Origin: Vibrio tasmaniensis 1F-187
GTDB taxonomy: Bacteria > Pseudomonadota > Gammaproteobacteria > Enterobacterales > Vibrionaceae
NCBI RefSeq assembly: GCF_000272405.2
Contig: NZ_AJZM02000075.1
Span: forward strand, 1 to 16,540
Reading direction: 5' to 3'
Length of the DNA: 16,540 bases
Part shown: one piece after another, positions 7,030 through 14,093 of the stretch
How the letters are laid out: each line of letters starts with the position of its first letter
How positions within the stretch are numbered: the stretch's first letter is position 1
Position numbers and translations under genes: made by a program
The notes under the pieces: model-generated
Database searches by the model: none
Seen by the model: only the letters and a program-made list of their open reading frames with translations
What the model was told of the DNA's origin: nothing

Positions 7030-8418
7030 CTATAACGAATTCAAAAACGCCAGTAGTGCTTCACGCTCAGTGGCATTCAAAGACAGAACGTTTTGTTTCG
7101 CCATTTCTGCTTCACCACCGTGCCAAAGTACCGCTTCCATAACGTTTCTTGCGCGACCGTCATGAAGCAGGAACGTATGACCATTCACTTCTTTGGTATA
7201 GCCTAATCCCCATAATGGCGTCGTACGCCACTCTTGGCCATTGGCAAGATATTCAGGGCGATTGTCGGCTAAGCCTTCCCCCATATCGTGCAACAACATA
7301 TCGGTATACGGACTGATTAATTGCTTAGACAATGCAGGTAACCCTTCACGCTCTGCTGTGCGAATTTCAGCTTGGTGGCAACTCTGACAACCAACGTCTT
7401 TGAATAATTTTTTACCTTGCACTACAGCAGGCTTATCGACGTTGCGACGAATAGGGACCGCTAAATGCTGCGAATAAAACTCAACGAAGTCTAATATATT
7501 ATCACTGACTTCTGGCTCGCCACCATTTAGGAAATCATCACAGGTTGATTGCGCTGATGTGCAGTTTTCATTCGGGAATAAGCGACTCGTTAAGCCCAAA
7601 TCACCGTTAAACGCAGCCGCATTTTGCTGCATTAGGTTTGGCTGGCCAGCTTTCCAACCGAATCGACCCAACGCCATATCGTTAGTTTGAACATCAAGAA
7701 CGTAGTTCGCTTTGCCTGAAACACCTTGCTTGTCGGCCAACTGCTGTTTAGCAAATCCGAGAATCGTTTCTTGCGGGATGCTTTCAAGTAAACCAAGGCC
7801 AATCATTGGCGGCGCAACACGAGCTGAAAACTCAGTTTTAGGATGCATCTCGCCAAAGGCAAGATCAGTAATCTTTAAAATTGGTTTACGCAAAGTAACG
7901 ACTGTACCGTCTTTGAATTCAACAGGAACATCGGTGTAGCTGATGTTCACTTTGCCCTCGGGTTTTACACCTTGAAGCGCGAAATCTTGTAACTGGCCAC
8001 CGTAAGTTGGTTCAGGAATACCACCATCACGAATGAAGGCTTGTCTCTGCTCTGGCGTTTCGGCTGGAATACTTAAGCGAACTAACATTGAAACCGCGTT
8101 CTCATCGCCTTTTTCAGGCGCATGACCACGACCATCTTTAATATGGCAGTTTTGACAACCGTTGGTGTTGAATAGTGGGCCTAACCCATCACGCGCATCG
8201 GTTGATGAGGGTGCAGGTACCCAAGGGTTTCTAAAGAAGCTGTTACCTACGCTGAAATCCAAACGTTTGCTCATTGGAAGGTTGGCTGCAGGAAGAGAAA
8301 AAGCATTCGCTCCCTCTTTCTTCACAGTCGTTTTACCACCAGAGTAAGTTTCATGGGCATGTAATGGCGATAAGAAAAACAGTGCGGTTAATAGTGAGGC
8401 TGATAGATACGACTTCAT
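7030..8418 (-). CDS. Di-haem oxidoreductase-like protein, DUF1111 family
   Basis: This 462-residue secreted protein has a signal peptide (about residues 1-22, cleaved near AHA) and two c-type haem sites, CQNCH at 88-92 and CQSCH at 344-348. It carries the typical C-terminal signature of the DUF1111 / di-haem 'thiol oxidoreductase-like' family: LLHDMGEGL, TPLWGLGY, FLLHDGRARN, LWHGGEAE. Two further cysteines lie at 286 and 293. Such proteins are distant relatives of di-haem peroxidases and MauG; the substrate is unknown to me. The start at 8418 is chosen over the longer frame from 8484 because it gives a normal signal peptide and has AAGG six bases upstream. It sits between two imelysins, so a joint periplasmic redox role, perhaps with iron, is inferred. 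Confidence 0.92.
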   Translation of the reverse strand: MKSYLSASLLTALFFLSPLHAHETYSGGKTTVKKEGANAFSLPAANLPMSKRLDFSVGNSFFRNPWVPAPSSTDARDGLGPLFNTNGCQNCHIKDGRGHAPEKGDENAVSMLVRLSIPAETPEQRQAFIRDGGIPEPTYGGQLQDFALQGVKPEGKVNISYTDVPVEFKDGTVVTLRKPILKITDLAFGEMHPKTEFSARVAPPMIGLGLLESIPQETILGFAKQQLADKQGVSGKANYVLDVQTNDMALGRFGWKAGQPNLMQQNAAAFNGDLGLTSRLFPNENCTSAQSTCDDFLNGGEPEVSDNILDFVEFYSQHLAVPIRRNVDKPAVVQGKKLFKDVGCQSCHQAEIRTAEREGLPALSKQLISPYTDMLLHDMGEGLADNRPEYLANGQEWRTTPLWGLGYTKEVNGHTFLLHDGRARNVMEAVLWHGGEAEMAKQNVLSLNATEREALLAFLNSL

Positions 8419-8479
8419 ACATTGCCTTGCGGTGTTTTTGATTTTAGTTTTTATGTGGGAGTAACTTTTTTGAATAACA

Positions 8480-8514
8480 AACAATTAAGGGCTCAATGAG
8501 AGCCCTTAATTGTT
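8480..8514 (-). terminator. Strong hairpin after the first imelysin gene, terminator or attenuator
   Basis: A perfect 15-bp stem (arms 8480-8494 and 8500-8514, core AAGGGCTC / GAGCCCTT) with a 5-nt loop begins 15 nt after the stop codon of the first imelysin gene. On the minus strand the 3' arm ends in TTGTTTGTTATT, an interrupted T tract. Partial termination here would make the first imelysin mRNA more abundant than the rest of the cassette. Confidence 0.75.
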
Positions 8515-8528
8515 TTCGTCTCGGGTTC

Positions 8529-9788
8529 TTAGAACTCGTGATCAGCCGTGTCTGGGTTAAGGCTATCAATACCAATAACACCAGCGGCACGCTCAATCGC
8601 AGCCGTTTGAGACACTAGAGCAACAATTGTTTTGTTTACTAGTGCATTACCTGCAGCGTTGTCAGCAGCAATTAGCTGATCGAAGTGCTGGTTATTTTTC
8701 TCTGCAGAAACAACAAGCTGACCAACTTGTGCACGTGCTAGATCAAACTGCTTTTGAATCTCTTTCGCAGCTTGCTCGTCTTTTTGTTCAACTAGGTCAA
8801 ACAGGCTAGGGCCTGAAAGTAGAGAACCATCTTCACGCTTGTACAAGCCAGTGTATACGTTGTAGATACCTTGCTCGTTGTAGTAGTGAGAGTTGTGCGT
8901 GTTATCAGAGAAACAGTCGTGCTCATCTTCAGTAGAGTTTGCTTCTAGTGCAACCTTCATACGCTCACCCGCTAGTTCACCTAGAGACAGTGAACCCATG
9001 CCAAATAGCATTTTACGTAGGCCGTTGTCGCTAGATTCAGAAAGAAGCTCTTGACGGTAGTTACCTTTCTCGCCTTCAGCCCACTGTTTTTCCATCCATT
9101 CTAGATCTTGGATAAGAAGTTCAGCTGATGCTTTTAGGTATGCGCCACGACGGTCACAGTTACCGTTAGTACACTCAGCGCCAACAACGAAGTCAGTGTA
9201 AGCACGCTCACCTGCACCGCTGTTTGTGCCGTTTAAATCTTGACCCCAAAGTAGGAATTCAATCGCGTGGTAGCCAGACGCTACGTTTGCTTCAGAGCCA
9301 CCGATCTCGTTGAGATCTGCAATTAGTTCTGGAGTAATGTTGGTTGCGTCTACCGTTGTCTGACCAATTTGGAAAGTTTTATTAGCAACGATGTTTGCGC
9401 TAGCGCCTTCGTTACCAAGCTCATATTGGTAATCAGTCGAAACGTAATCGATTAGGCCTTCATCAAGTGGCCATGCGTTCAATTGGCCTTCCCAATCGTC
9501 AACAACAACGTTACCAAAGCGGAATACTTCTGACTGTTGGTAGGGTACGCGAGACTCAAGCCAAGCTTGTTTTACTTGTTCGAAATTGCCAGCAGAAGGA
9601 GAAGCTAAGAAGGTATCAATAGAAGAGTTCAACGCTTTTGCTGTAATTACTGAATCTGCAAACACGGCATGAGCAATATCTGCGTAATGTTCTACAACTT
9701 GATCTTGAGTTACTGCAGCGAAAGAAGAAGCAGAGGCAAAAAGGAGTGACGAAGTTACGGCTTTTGTCACTAAAGATTTAATAGTCAT
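8529..9788 (-). CDS. Imelysin-family iron-regulated periplasmic protein (M75, IrpA-like)
   Basis: This 419-residue protein has a cleavable signal peptide (residues 1-24, ending SSFAA) and the imelysin signature: SRVPYQQSEVFRF (79-91), LNAWPLDEGLIDY (103-115) and the family motif GxHxxE in GYHAIEFLLWG (172-182). Cys206 and Cys211 flank a short acidic loop, and a His-rich stretch (HDCFSDNTHNSHYY) near residues 293-306 could bind metal. The ribosome-binding site AAGGA is six bases upstream of the ATG. It is the first gene of the cassette and lies directly behind a promoter with a Fur-box-like site, so repression by iron is likely. Homologues such as cyanobacterial IrpA are iron-regulated; the exact reaction is not established to my knowledge. 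Confidence 0.93.
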   Translation of the reverse strand: MTIKSLVTKAVTSSLLFASASSFAAVTQDQVVEHYADIAHAVFADSVITAKALNSSIDTFLASPSAGNFEQVKQAWLESRVPYQQSEVFRFGNVVVDDWEGQLNAWPLDEGLIDYVSTDYQYELGNEGASANIVANKTFQIGQTTVDATNITPELIADLNEIGGSEANVASGYHAIEFLLWGQDLNGTNSGAGERAYTDFVVGAECTNGNCDRRGAYLKASAELLIQDLEWMEKQWAEGEKGNYRQELLSESSDNGLRKMLFGMGSLSLGELAGERMKVALEANSTEDEHDCFSDNTHNSHYYNEQGIYNVYTGLYKREDGSLLSGPSLFDLVEQKDEQAAKEIQKQFDLARAQVGQLVVSAEKNNQHFDQLIAADNAAGNALVNKTIVALVSQTAAIERAAGVIGIDSLNPDTADHEF

Positions 9789-9828
9789 GAAGCATCCTTG
9801 TTGAGCTTTAAATTATTATTCGTAGTAA

Positions 9829-9855
9829 TAGTGCAAACCATTATCATTTGCACTA
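9829..9855 (-). promoter_or_regulatory. Fur-box-like operator inside a perfect inverted repeat
   Basis: Arms TAGTGCAAA and TTTGCACTA are perfect complements around a 9-nt centre. Read on the minus strand the region contains AATGATAAT, the left half of a Fur box, followed by a weaker right half; I count 14 of 19 matches to the classic Fur consensus. It lies just downstream of the -10 of the imelysin promoter, where a bound repressor would block transcription. Confidence 0.6.
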
Positions 9856-9864
9856 CGGATTGGA

Positions 9865-9892
9865 ATAATACAAACTTACAATTTTATTGCAA
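9865..9892 (-). promoter_or_regulatory. Sigma70-like promoter of the imelysin cassette
   Basis: TTGCAA (9892-9887) and TATTAT (9870-9865) on the minus strand are separated by 16 nt. Transcription would start near 9858, so the Fur-box-like element covers the start site. The leader before the first imelysin gene is about 70 nt. Confidence 0.6.
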
Positions 9893-9901
9893 GATAAATA
9901 C

Positions 9902-9925
9902 AAAAAAACCTCACATATGTGAGGT
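9902..9925 (-). terminator. Intrinsic terminator of ribA
   Basis: An 18-bp perfect palindrome, ACCTCACAT / ATGTGAGGT, is followed on the minus strand by seven T. It lies about 40 nt after the ribA stop codon and immediately upstream of the imelysin promoter, insulating the two units. Confidence 0.85.
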
Positions 9926-9964
9926 CTTTAAACATTTTTATGTTAAGCGCAACAAAGAGGCTAA

Positions 9965-10561
9965 TCAGATATCCAGATTATGCTTACCGTGTGAGACTTT
10001 TGCCTTCAGGTAGCTTTCATTACCCGACTTAACATGAGCAGAGGTGTTCACCACTTCTTCAATCTCAATACCAAAAGATTTCAGCTCATTGATTTTCTTT
10101 GGGTTGTTAGTGACTAGGCGAATTTTTGTGGTTCCTAAAGCACGAAGCATTTCTGCCGCTTCAGTAAAATCACGCAAATCGTCACCGAAACCTAGATGGT
10201 TATTGGCTTCGTAAGTGTTCATACCTTCACTTTGCAGGCGGTATGCATCGATTTTATTGTATAAACCAATACCACGACCTTCTTGGCGTAAGTAAAGAAT
10301 CACTCCACCCGTCTCACCCATAATTCTAATGGTTTCGTCTAGCTGCTCACCACAGTCACAGCGAGAGGAATGGAAAACATCACCAGTCAGGCACTCAGAG
10401 TGCATACGAACAAGAGGTATGTCTTGTGTCTTGTCTGCTGATTTAAATATCACAGCAACATGCTCTTTATCTGTTTTCAATCCATGAAAAGACAGAAGTT
10501 CAGCATCAATACTGCTTGTTACCCCTACTTTGAAATCTATTCTGGCACGCACTTCCGCCAT
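9965..10561 (-). CDS. ribA: GTP cyclohydrolase II (riboflavin biosynthesis)
   Basis: This 198-residue cytoplasmic enzyme opens the ring of GTP to give 2,5-diamino-6-ribosylamino-pyrimidinone 5'-phosphate, the first committed step of riboflavin synthesis. The zinc ligands are visible as Cys57, Cys68 and Cys70 in [16 protein letters not shown], followed by [20 protein letters not shown], the GTP-binding and catalytic signature. The C-terminal part ([17 protein letters not shown]) is typical. Length matches E. coli RibA (196), so it is the stand-alone form, not fused to RibB. The ATG at 10561 is preferred to the longer frame from 10600, since known RibA proteins start here and AGTGAG lies seven bases upstream. 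It has its own promoter and terminator. Confidence 0.97.
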   Translation of the reverse strand: MAEVRARIDFKVGVTSSIDAELLSFHGLKTDKEHVAVIFKSADKTQDIPLVRMHSECLTGDVFHSSRCDCGEQLDETIRIMGETGGVILYLRQEGRGIGLYNKIDAYRLQSEGMNTYEANNHLGFGDDLRDFTEAAEMLRALGTTKIRLVTNNPKKINELKSFGIEIEEVVNTSAHVKSGNESYLKAKVSHGKHNLDI

Positions 10562-10603
10562 AGCTATACTCACTTGAAAATTCGATGTATTTAACAACAC
10601 TAC

Positions 10604-10609
10604 ATTATA
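10604..10609 (-). promoter_or_regulatory. Candidate proximal -10 element (TATAAT) for ribA
   Basis: A consensus TATAAT on the minus strand lies about 43 nt upstream of the ribA start codon. No convincing -35 is found at 16-18 nt, so this is a second, weaker candidate next to the distal promoter. Confidence 0.3.
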
Positions 10610-10695
10610 TGTCTAGGCAATATTTTGTAGCTAACTATCTAATGATAGACACTATGAGGCTGTTAACAATTTTTTTCAAGGTCGACCATGCACTA

Positions 10696-10731
10696 ATTGT
10701 TATATTATAACAATAATTTTTCAGGTAACAA
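10696..10731 (-). promoter_or_regulatory. Distal ribA promoter with its -10 in a 19-bp palindrome
   Basis: TTGTTA (10731-10726) and a consensus TATAAT (10709-10704) on the minus strand are 16 nt apart. The -10 lies inside a perfect palindrome ATTGTTATA-T-TATAACAAT (10696-10714), the right place for a dimeric repressor. The predicted leader to ribA is about 135 nt and contains small stem-loops, for example CTATC-ATTA-GATAG and the palindrome GGTCGACC. Confidence 0.5.
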
Positions 10732-10764
10732 AAAACCCCACATTGGGATGACCAGCATGGGGTT
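10730..10764 (-). terminator. Intrinsic terminator after the 58-residue protein gene
   Basis: A 7-bp stem AACCCCA / TGGGGTT has a long loop that can form a small inner TGG/CCA pairing. On the minus strand it is followed by a run of six T (GGGGTTTTTTG). It lies about 45 nt after the stop codon at 10811. The T run overlaps the -35 region of the distal ribA promoter. Confidence 0.75.
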
Positions 10765-10810
10765 ATAAATTAATCAGTTGCGGCTAAGGCTACGATTTTT
10801 TACAGAACGA

Positions 10811-10987
10811 TTAACTTATTTGAGTTTGCTTCCAGATGACAAGCTGAACCCAAGCGTTCTCTAATTCGGTTAACTCTTCTTGAGTAAGCGTAGAAATGCT
10901 CGACTTTGCACTGTATTTTTCTGCCCATTTGTCAGATCGGACACGAGTATGGAACTCTTTCTTTAAATTTGAGATTACGTTATCCAC
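10811..10987 (-). CDS. Small unrecognised protein, 58 residues, GTG start
   Basis: A short frame with GTG start and TAA stop encodes 58 residues, beginning MDNVISNLKKEFHTRVRSDK and containing WAEKY, SISTLTQEELTELENAW and a C-terminal VIWKQTQIS. I do not recognise the family. It is charged, probably all helical, without a signal peptide or membrane segment, so probably cytoplasmic. Support for a real gene: AAGGA lies seven bases before the GTG, codon use looks like the neighbours', and a terminator follows. An ATG eight bases upstream of the GTG is in another frame. It follows nrfF by about 90 nt with no terminator between, so it could be co-transcribed with the nrf genes or be independent. 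Confidence 0.7.
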   Translation of the reverse strand: MDNVISNLKKEFHTRVRSDKWAEKYSAKSSISTLTQEELTELENAWVQLVIWKQTQIS

Positions 10988-11076
10988 AGATACATCCTTA
11001 TATAACAGTGCTTAGCCTTTATAATCCTTTAATGTTACAAAATACAGGTCAATTGGTAAACAGTAATACATAATTT

Positions 11077-11517
11077 TTATGAGCTCTTTCTAACACTTTT
11101 TACTGATAGATATATAAATAAGAGAAATAATACGCTCGGAAGTAGCCAAAGTAATAAGTTTGAAACACTCATTGCTGGTTTATAGAGCACAAATTCACCG
11201 AACCTTTCCGTCATATATTGAGTAATTTCATTATTACTCTTCCCTGCTTTCACCATATTGAATACAACGAGGCGTAAGTCTTTTGCAATTGGAGAGTTCG
11301 ACTCAATCAGGTTTTGATTCTGGCATTGCGGGCAACGTAGGTTTTTTGCCAATGTAATAGCGCGCTGCTGTTGTTCTGGGTTTTCAAACTCAAACAGTTC
11401 AACTTGAATACTCGTGTCCTTATTACTGGCTGTAAACAGATCTTCTGCCAAAGTCGGAAAACTAATAACCATAAGCGTAGACAGCACAACGAGTGCTTGT
11501 ATTAAAGGCTTCATCAT
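11077..11517 (-). CDS. nrfF: Cytochrome c haem-lyase subunit NrfF (CcmH family)
   Basis: This 146-residue protein belongs to the CcmH/NrfF family. A signal peptide (residues 1-24, ending TLAED) leads to a periplasmic domain with the conserved LRCPQCQNQNL (Cys62, Cys65), the redox pair that reduces apocytochrome c cysteines or holds them for haem attachment. One membrane segment follows at about 119-138 and then a short basic tail. The second, TPR part of long CcmH proteins is absent. The start codon overlaps the stop of the upstream thioredoxin gene by 4 nt (ATGA), so they are coupled. In E. coli NrfE, NrfF and NrfG attach haem to the CXXCK site of NrfA. Here it is the last recognisable nrf gene. 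Confidence 0.92.
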   Translation of the reverse strand: MMKPLIQALVVLSTLMVISFPTLAEDLFTASNKDTSIQVELFEFENPEQQQRAITLAKNLRCPQCQNQNLIESNSPIAKDLRLVVFNMVKAGKSNNEITQYMTERFGEFVLYKPAMSVSNLLLWLLPSVLFLLFIYLSVKSVRKSS

Positions 11518-12068
11518 CCATTCGCACCATCAAAATACATCGCAAGTTCTTCTTGCCACACTGATTCGTTGATCACGCCCAGTAACTTCTTAATGATTTG
11601 GCCGTCAGCGTCGACCAGATACGTTTCAGGAGTACCGATTACGCCGAGTTCTAACGCTAGCTTACCTTGAGGATCACTGATCACCGTTGAGTACGGATTG
11701 CCATCGCTCGATAACACATTGATCGCTGCCCCGGAGTTATCTCGATAATTGAGCCCAACAATTGGAATACCTTTATCATGAAGTTTGAGCAAAAAAGCGT
11801 GCTCAGTTTTACATATACCGCACCACGAAGCCCATACATTAACCAGTTGATAAGGATGCTGAGTGACATCAGCCAACGTAATTTCCTGTTTACTACTGAT
11901 GCCTTCACTATTCGCTAACGCAGTAGATATGAATTCTGGAAATGCCCTTTTTTGCTCCGACACAATCGTCGATTGCTGCTTATTATTGAGCGCAAAGGCA
12001 AAACCCAACACCACCATTAATGCCAAGATAATTAACGTGATGAGCTTGTTACGAACGCTGGTATGCAT
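11514..12068 (-). CDS. Membrane-anchored periplasmic thioredoxin, CcmG/DsbE-like, in the nrf cluster
   Basis: This 184-residue protein has an N-terminal membrane anchor (about residues 8-27) and a thioredoxin-like periplasmic domain. The active site is WASWCGICKTEH (Cys83, Cys86), and the cis-proline loop is GVIGTPETYLVD (Pro147). CcmG/DsbE proteins keep apocytochrome cysteines reduced for haem ligation. The CGIC pair differs from the CPTC of typical CcmG, as I recall it. Its position between nrfE and nrfF, with a 20-nt overlap with nrfE and a 4-nt overlap with nrfF, marks it as a dedicated helper of this system. The E. coli nrf operon has no such gene. AAGG lies nine bases before the ATG. 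Confidence 0.9.
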   Translation of the reverse strand: MHTSVRNKLITLIILALMVVLGFAFALNNKQQSTIVSEQKRAFPEFISTALANSEGISSKQEITLADVTQHPYQLVNVWASWCGICKTEHAFLLKLHDKGIPIVGLNYRDNSGAAINVLSSDGNPYSTVISDPQGKLALELGVIGTPETYLVDADGQIIKKLLGVINESVWQEELAMYFDGANG

Positions 12069-13965
12069 ACTGTGACGCCTTAACGGTTTTCTTTTTACGA
12101 TGACTCAATGAGAGTAAAGCGCCAAGAATGGAGAACAACCCACCAAACCAGATCCAGCGTGCATACGCCTTGTACTGCACTCGAAATGCATAAGCGGTGG
12201 AATCTACTTTCTCGCCCATGGTGATATAAACATCGCCATGCCAGAACCACTTCATTGCAGGCTCACTCATGTTCATGACTCGAACTTGGTAGTGTCTTCT
12301 TTCTGGCGCTATGGTAAAGCTTTTATCGCCGGCATCTAAGTTTAGTATCGCCTTCTCTGCGGTAAAATTTGAGGCGACATAAAGCTCGGTATCACGATGA
12401 GAAAGCGTCCAATCCATGAACTCTACTTGTGCGCCTGGGCTTAGTTTATAGCTGCGCTCAAATGAGTGATAGCTATTCATTGCAGCACCTACAGCGAGTA
12501 CTGCAACCCCGACATGAGCAAAGGTCATCACCCAGACTTTGCGTTGGAACTTAGAACTTCGGGTAACCACTAAGCCGTAAATATGCGTCAGTAACACCCA
12601 GAATGCGAGGCCCCAAGTCAGCAGTGCCATCATTTGGGTCTGCTCGACTTGCAAAGCGTAACAGGCGAACCCTAGACCAATAGATACTAGAGCGATCAGC
12701 GTAATAACACCTTTAGTCGCTTGAGGTTTAATACTCAGCAAAGGGGCTAAGCCGACGACGGCTAACGCAAGCAAAGCCAAAGGAGCAATCAACAAATTAA
12801 AGTAAGGCGCACCTACCGATATGTTCCCCAACCCAAGCAGTTCAAAGACCATTGGATAAAACGTACCAAACACCACAACAGCGGTCGCCAGGACAAAAAT
12901 GAGCACCGCAACTAGGCTTAAAAAGCTCTTACTCGCGAAGCTAGTAATCGGGTTAGATTCAAAAGACTCTCCTCTGATGATAAGCAGAGAAAATGAGCTC
13001 ACCAGTACCAACACTAATATAAGTAGCAGTGCGATACCTTTGGTTGGGTCAACAGCAAAAGCATGCACCGACGTTAATACGCCAGAACGAACAATAAAGG
13101 TGCCTAAGATACTCAAACAAAACGTAATGAAAGCAAGGCTGAGAGACCATTTCAAGAGCTGTTGTTTGCCCTTAGCAACGCCTAGACTGTGCAGTAAAGC
13201 TGTTGAAGTAAGCCACGGCAACAAGCTGGCATTTTCAACAGGATCCCAGAACCACCAGCCGCCCCAGCCTAATTCGTAATACGCCCACCAAGAACCAAGA
13301 ATGATCCCTGCAGTTAAAAAGATCCAAGCGACTAGACACCAACTGCGACAATGGGCAACCCAATCAAACTCAATAGGATCAACCAGCAAAGCGGCTACAG
13401 CAAATGCCAGCACCACAGAAAAACCGACATAGCCAAGGTAAAGTAATGGAGGGTGAAAGATCAGGCCGACATCTTGCAACATTGGGTTAAGGTCACGCCC
13501 TTCTAGCGGCAAGATCGAGTTCATTTCAAATGGATTTGATGCGAATAACGTGAACCAAGCAAATATCGCGAGCAGTAGATTCATTACCCACAACACACGG
13601 CTTTGGTATTCATTCGAATAGTGTTTTTGTAAGGCAATAACGCCAGACCAGACGCTGATCGTCAGTACCCAAAACAACAAGGAACCTTCATGGCCTGCCC
13701 ATACGGCTGCGAGCTTAAAAAATGAGGGTAATTGAGTATTTGAATGTTCAGCGACATAGAGAATAGAGAAGTCATCACTGACAAAGGCATAGCCAAGCAA
13801 TGCGACAGAAGTGAGAGAAAACAATGCACTTGAAAGAGAGAAACTGCGGATTAAACCTATATTTTGCGTCCGTTTGTTTAGCATTTGATAAAACGAATGC
13901 GCACCAATAATGCTACTGAGTACAGCAACCAACACTAAACTAAACAGCCCCAAAGAACCGACCAT
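12049..13965 (-). CDS. nrfE: Haem-lyase membrane subunit NrfE (CcmF family)
   Basis: This 638-residue protein with many membrane segments is a CcmF/NrfE haem lyase. The tryptophan-rich WWD haem-binding motif is WGGWWFWDPVENASLLPWL (about 234-252). It is preceded by GRDLNPMLQDVGLIFHPPLL (157-176), the usual family segment with a haem-ligand His. A large periplasmic domain lies near the C-terminus before the last membrane helix. It joins haem delivered by CcmE to the apocytochrome. I call it NrfE and not the housekeeping CcmF because of its place next to nrfBCD; the sequence alone does not separate them. A strong GAGGTGAT ribosome-binding site lies directly before the ATG. It is separated from nrfD by 128 nt filled with stem-loops. 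Confidence 0.9.
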   Translation of the reverse strand: MVGSLGLFSLVLVAVLSSIIGAHSFYQMLNKRTQNIGLIRSFSLSSALFSLTSVALLGYAFVSDDFSILYVAEHSNTQLPSFFKLAAVWAGHEGSLLFWVLTISVWSGVIALQKHYSNEYQSRVLWVMNLLLAIFAWFTLFASNPFEMNSILPLEGRDLNPMLQDVGLIFHPPLLYLGYVGFSVVLAFAVAALLVDPIEFDWVAHCRSWCLVAWIFLTAGIILGSWWAYYELGWGGWWFWDPVENASLLPWLTSTALLHSLGVAKGKQQLLKWSLSLAFITFCLSILGTFIVRSGVLTSVHAFAVDPTKGIALLLILVLVLVSSFSLLIIRGESFESNPITSFASKSFLSLVAVLIFVLATAVVVFGTFYPMVFELLGLGNISVGAPYFNLLIAPLALLALAVVGLAPLLSIKPQATKGVITLIALVSIGLGFACYALQVEQTQMMALLTWGLAFWVLLTHIYGLVVTRSSKFQRKVWVMTFAHVGVAVLAVGAAMNSYHSFERSYKLSPGAQVEFMDWTLSHRDTELYVASNFTAEKAILNLDAGDKSFTIAPERRHYQVRVMNMSEPAMKWFWHGDVYITMGEKVDSTAYAFRVQYKAYARWIWFGGLFSILGALLSLSHRKKKTVKASQYAYQRS

Positions 13966-13978
13966 ATCACCTCAATAA

Positions 13979-13998
13979 GGCTCCGCTTGAGCAGAGCC
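13979..13998 (-). promoter_or_regulatory. Stem-loop directly upstream of the nrfE ribosome-binding site
   Basis: On the minus strand GGCTCTGC-TCAA-GCGGAGCC forms an 8-bp stem with one G-U pair and a four-base loop. It ends five bases before the nrfE ribosome-binding site. It is the last of three stem-loops in the nrfD-nrfE gap and could control nrfE translation or mark an mRNA end. Confidence 0.6.
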
Positions 13999-14003
13999 AA
14001 TCT

Positions 14004-14037
14004 GAACACGCATCTCATGTTTATTTAAAGCATGTTC
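14004..14037 (-). promoter_or_regulatory. Middle stem-loop of the nrfD-nrfE gap
   Basis: Arms GAACATGC (14037-14030) and GCGTGTTC (14011-14004) pair over 8 bp with one G-U pair around an AT-rich 18-nt loop. It abuts the stem-loop at 14038-14079. Confidence 0.45.
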
Positions 14038-14079
14038 ATTAATAAGCAGATATTTAGTATCTAACATCTGCTCACTAAT
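14038..14079 (-). promoter_or_regulatory. Long stem-loop after nrfD
   Basis: On the minus strand the arms ATTAGTGAGCAGAT and ATCTGCTTATTAAT pair over 14 bp (two G-U pairs), and an inner TTAG-ATA-CTAA adds a 4-bp tip after a small internal loop. It begins about 15 nt after the nrfD stop codon. There is no T run, so it is a better candidate for 3'-end protection or processing of the nrfBCD message than for an intrinsic terminator. Confidence 0.6.
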
Positions 14080-14093
14080 AAACTTGAGCAAAA

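Noticed and set aside
10562..10695. Possible FMN riboswitch in the ribA leader
   Set aside because: The leader is AT-rich and lacks the conserved GC-rich multi-stem core expected for an FMN riboswitch; in related bacteria that element is in front of ribB.
12899..13279. 126-codon plus-strand frame opposite nrfE
   Set aside because: It lies wholly antisense to a convincing CcmF-family gene, has no ribosome-binding site seen, and its composition is that of reverse-read membrane helices.
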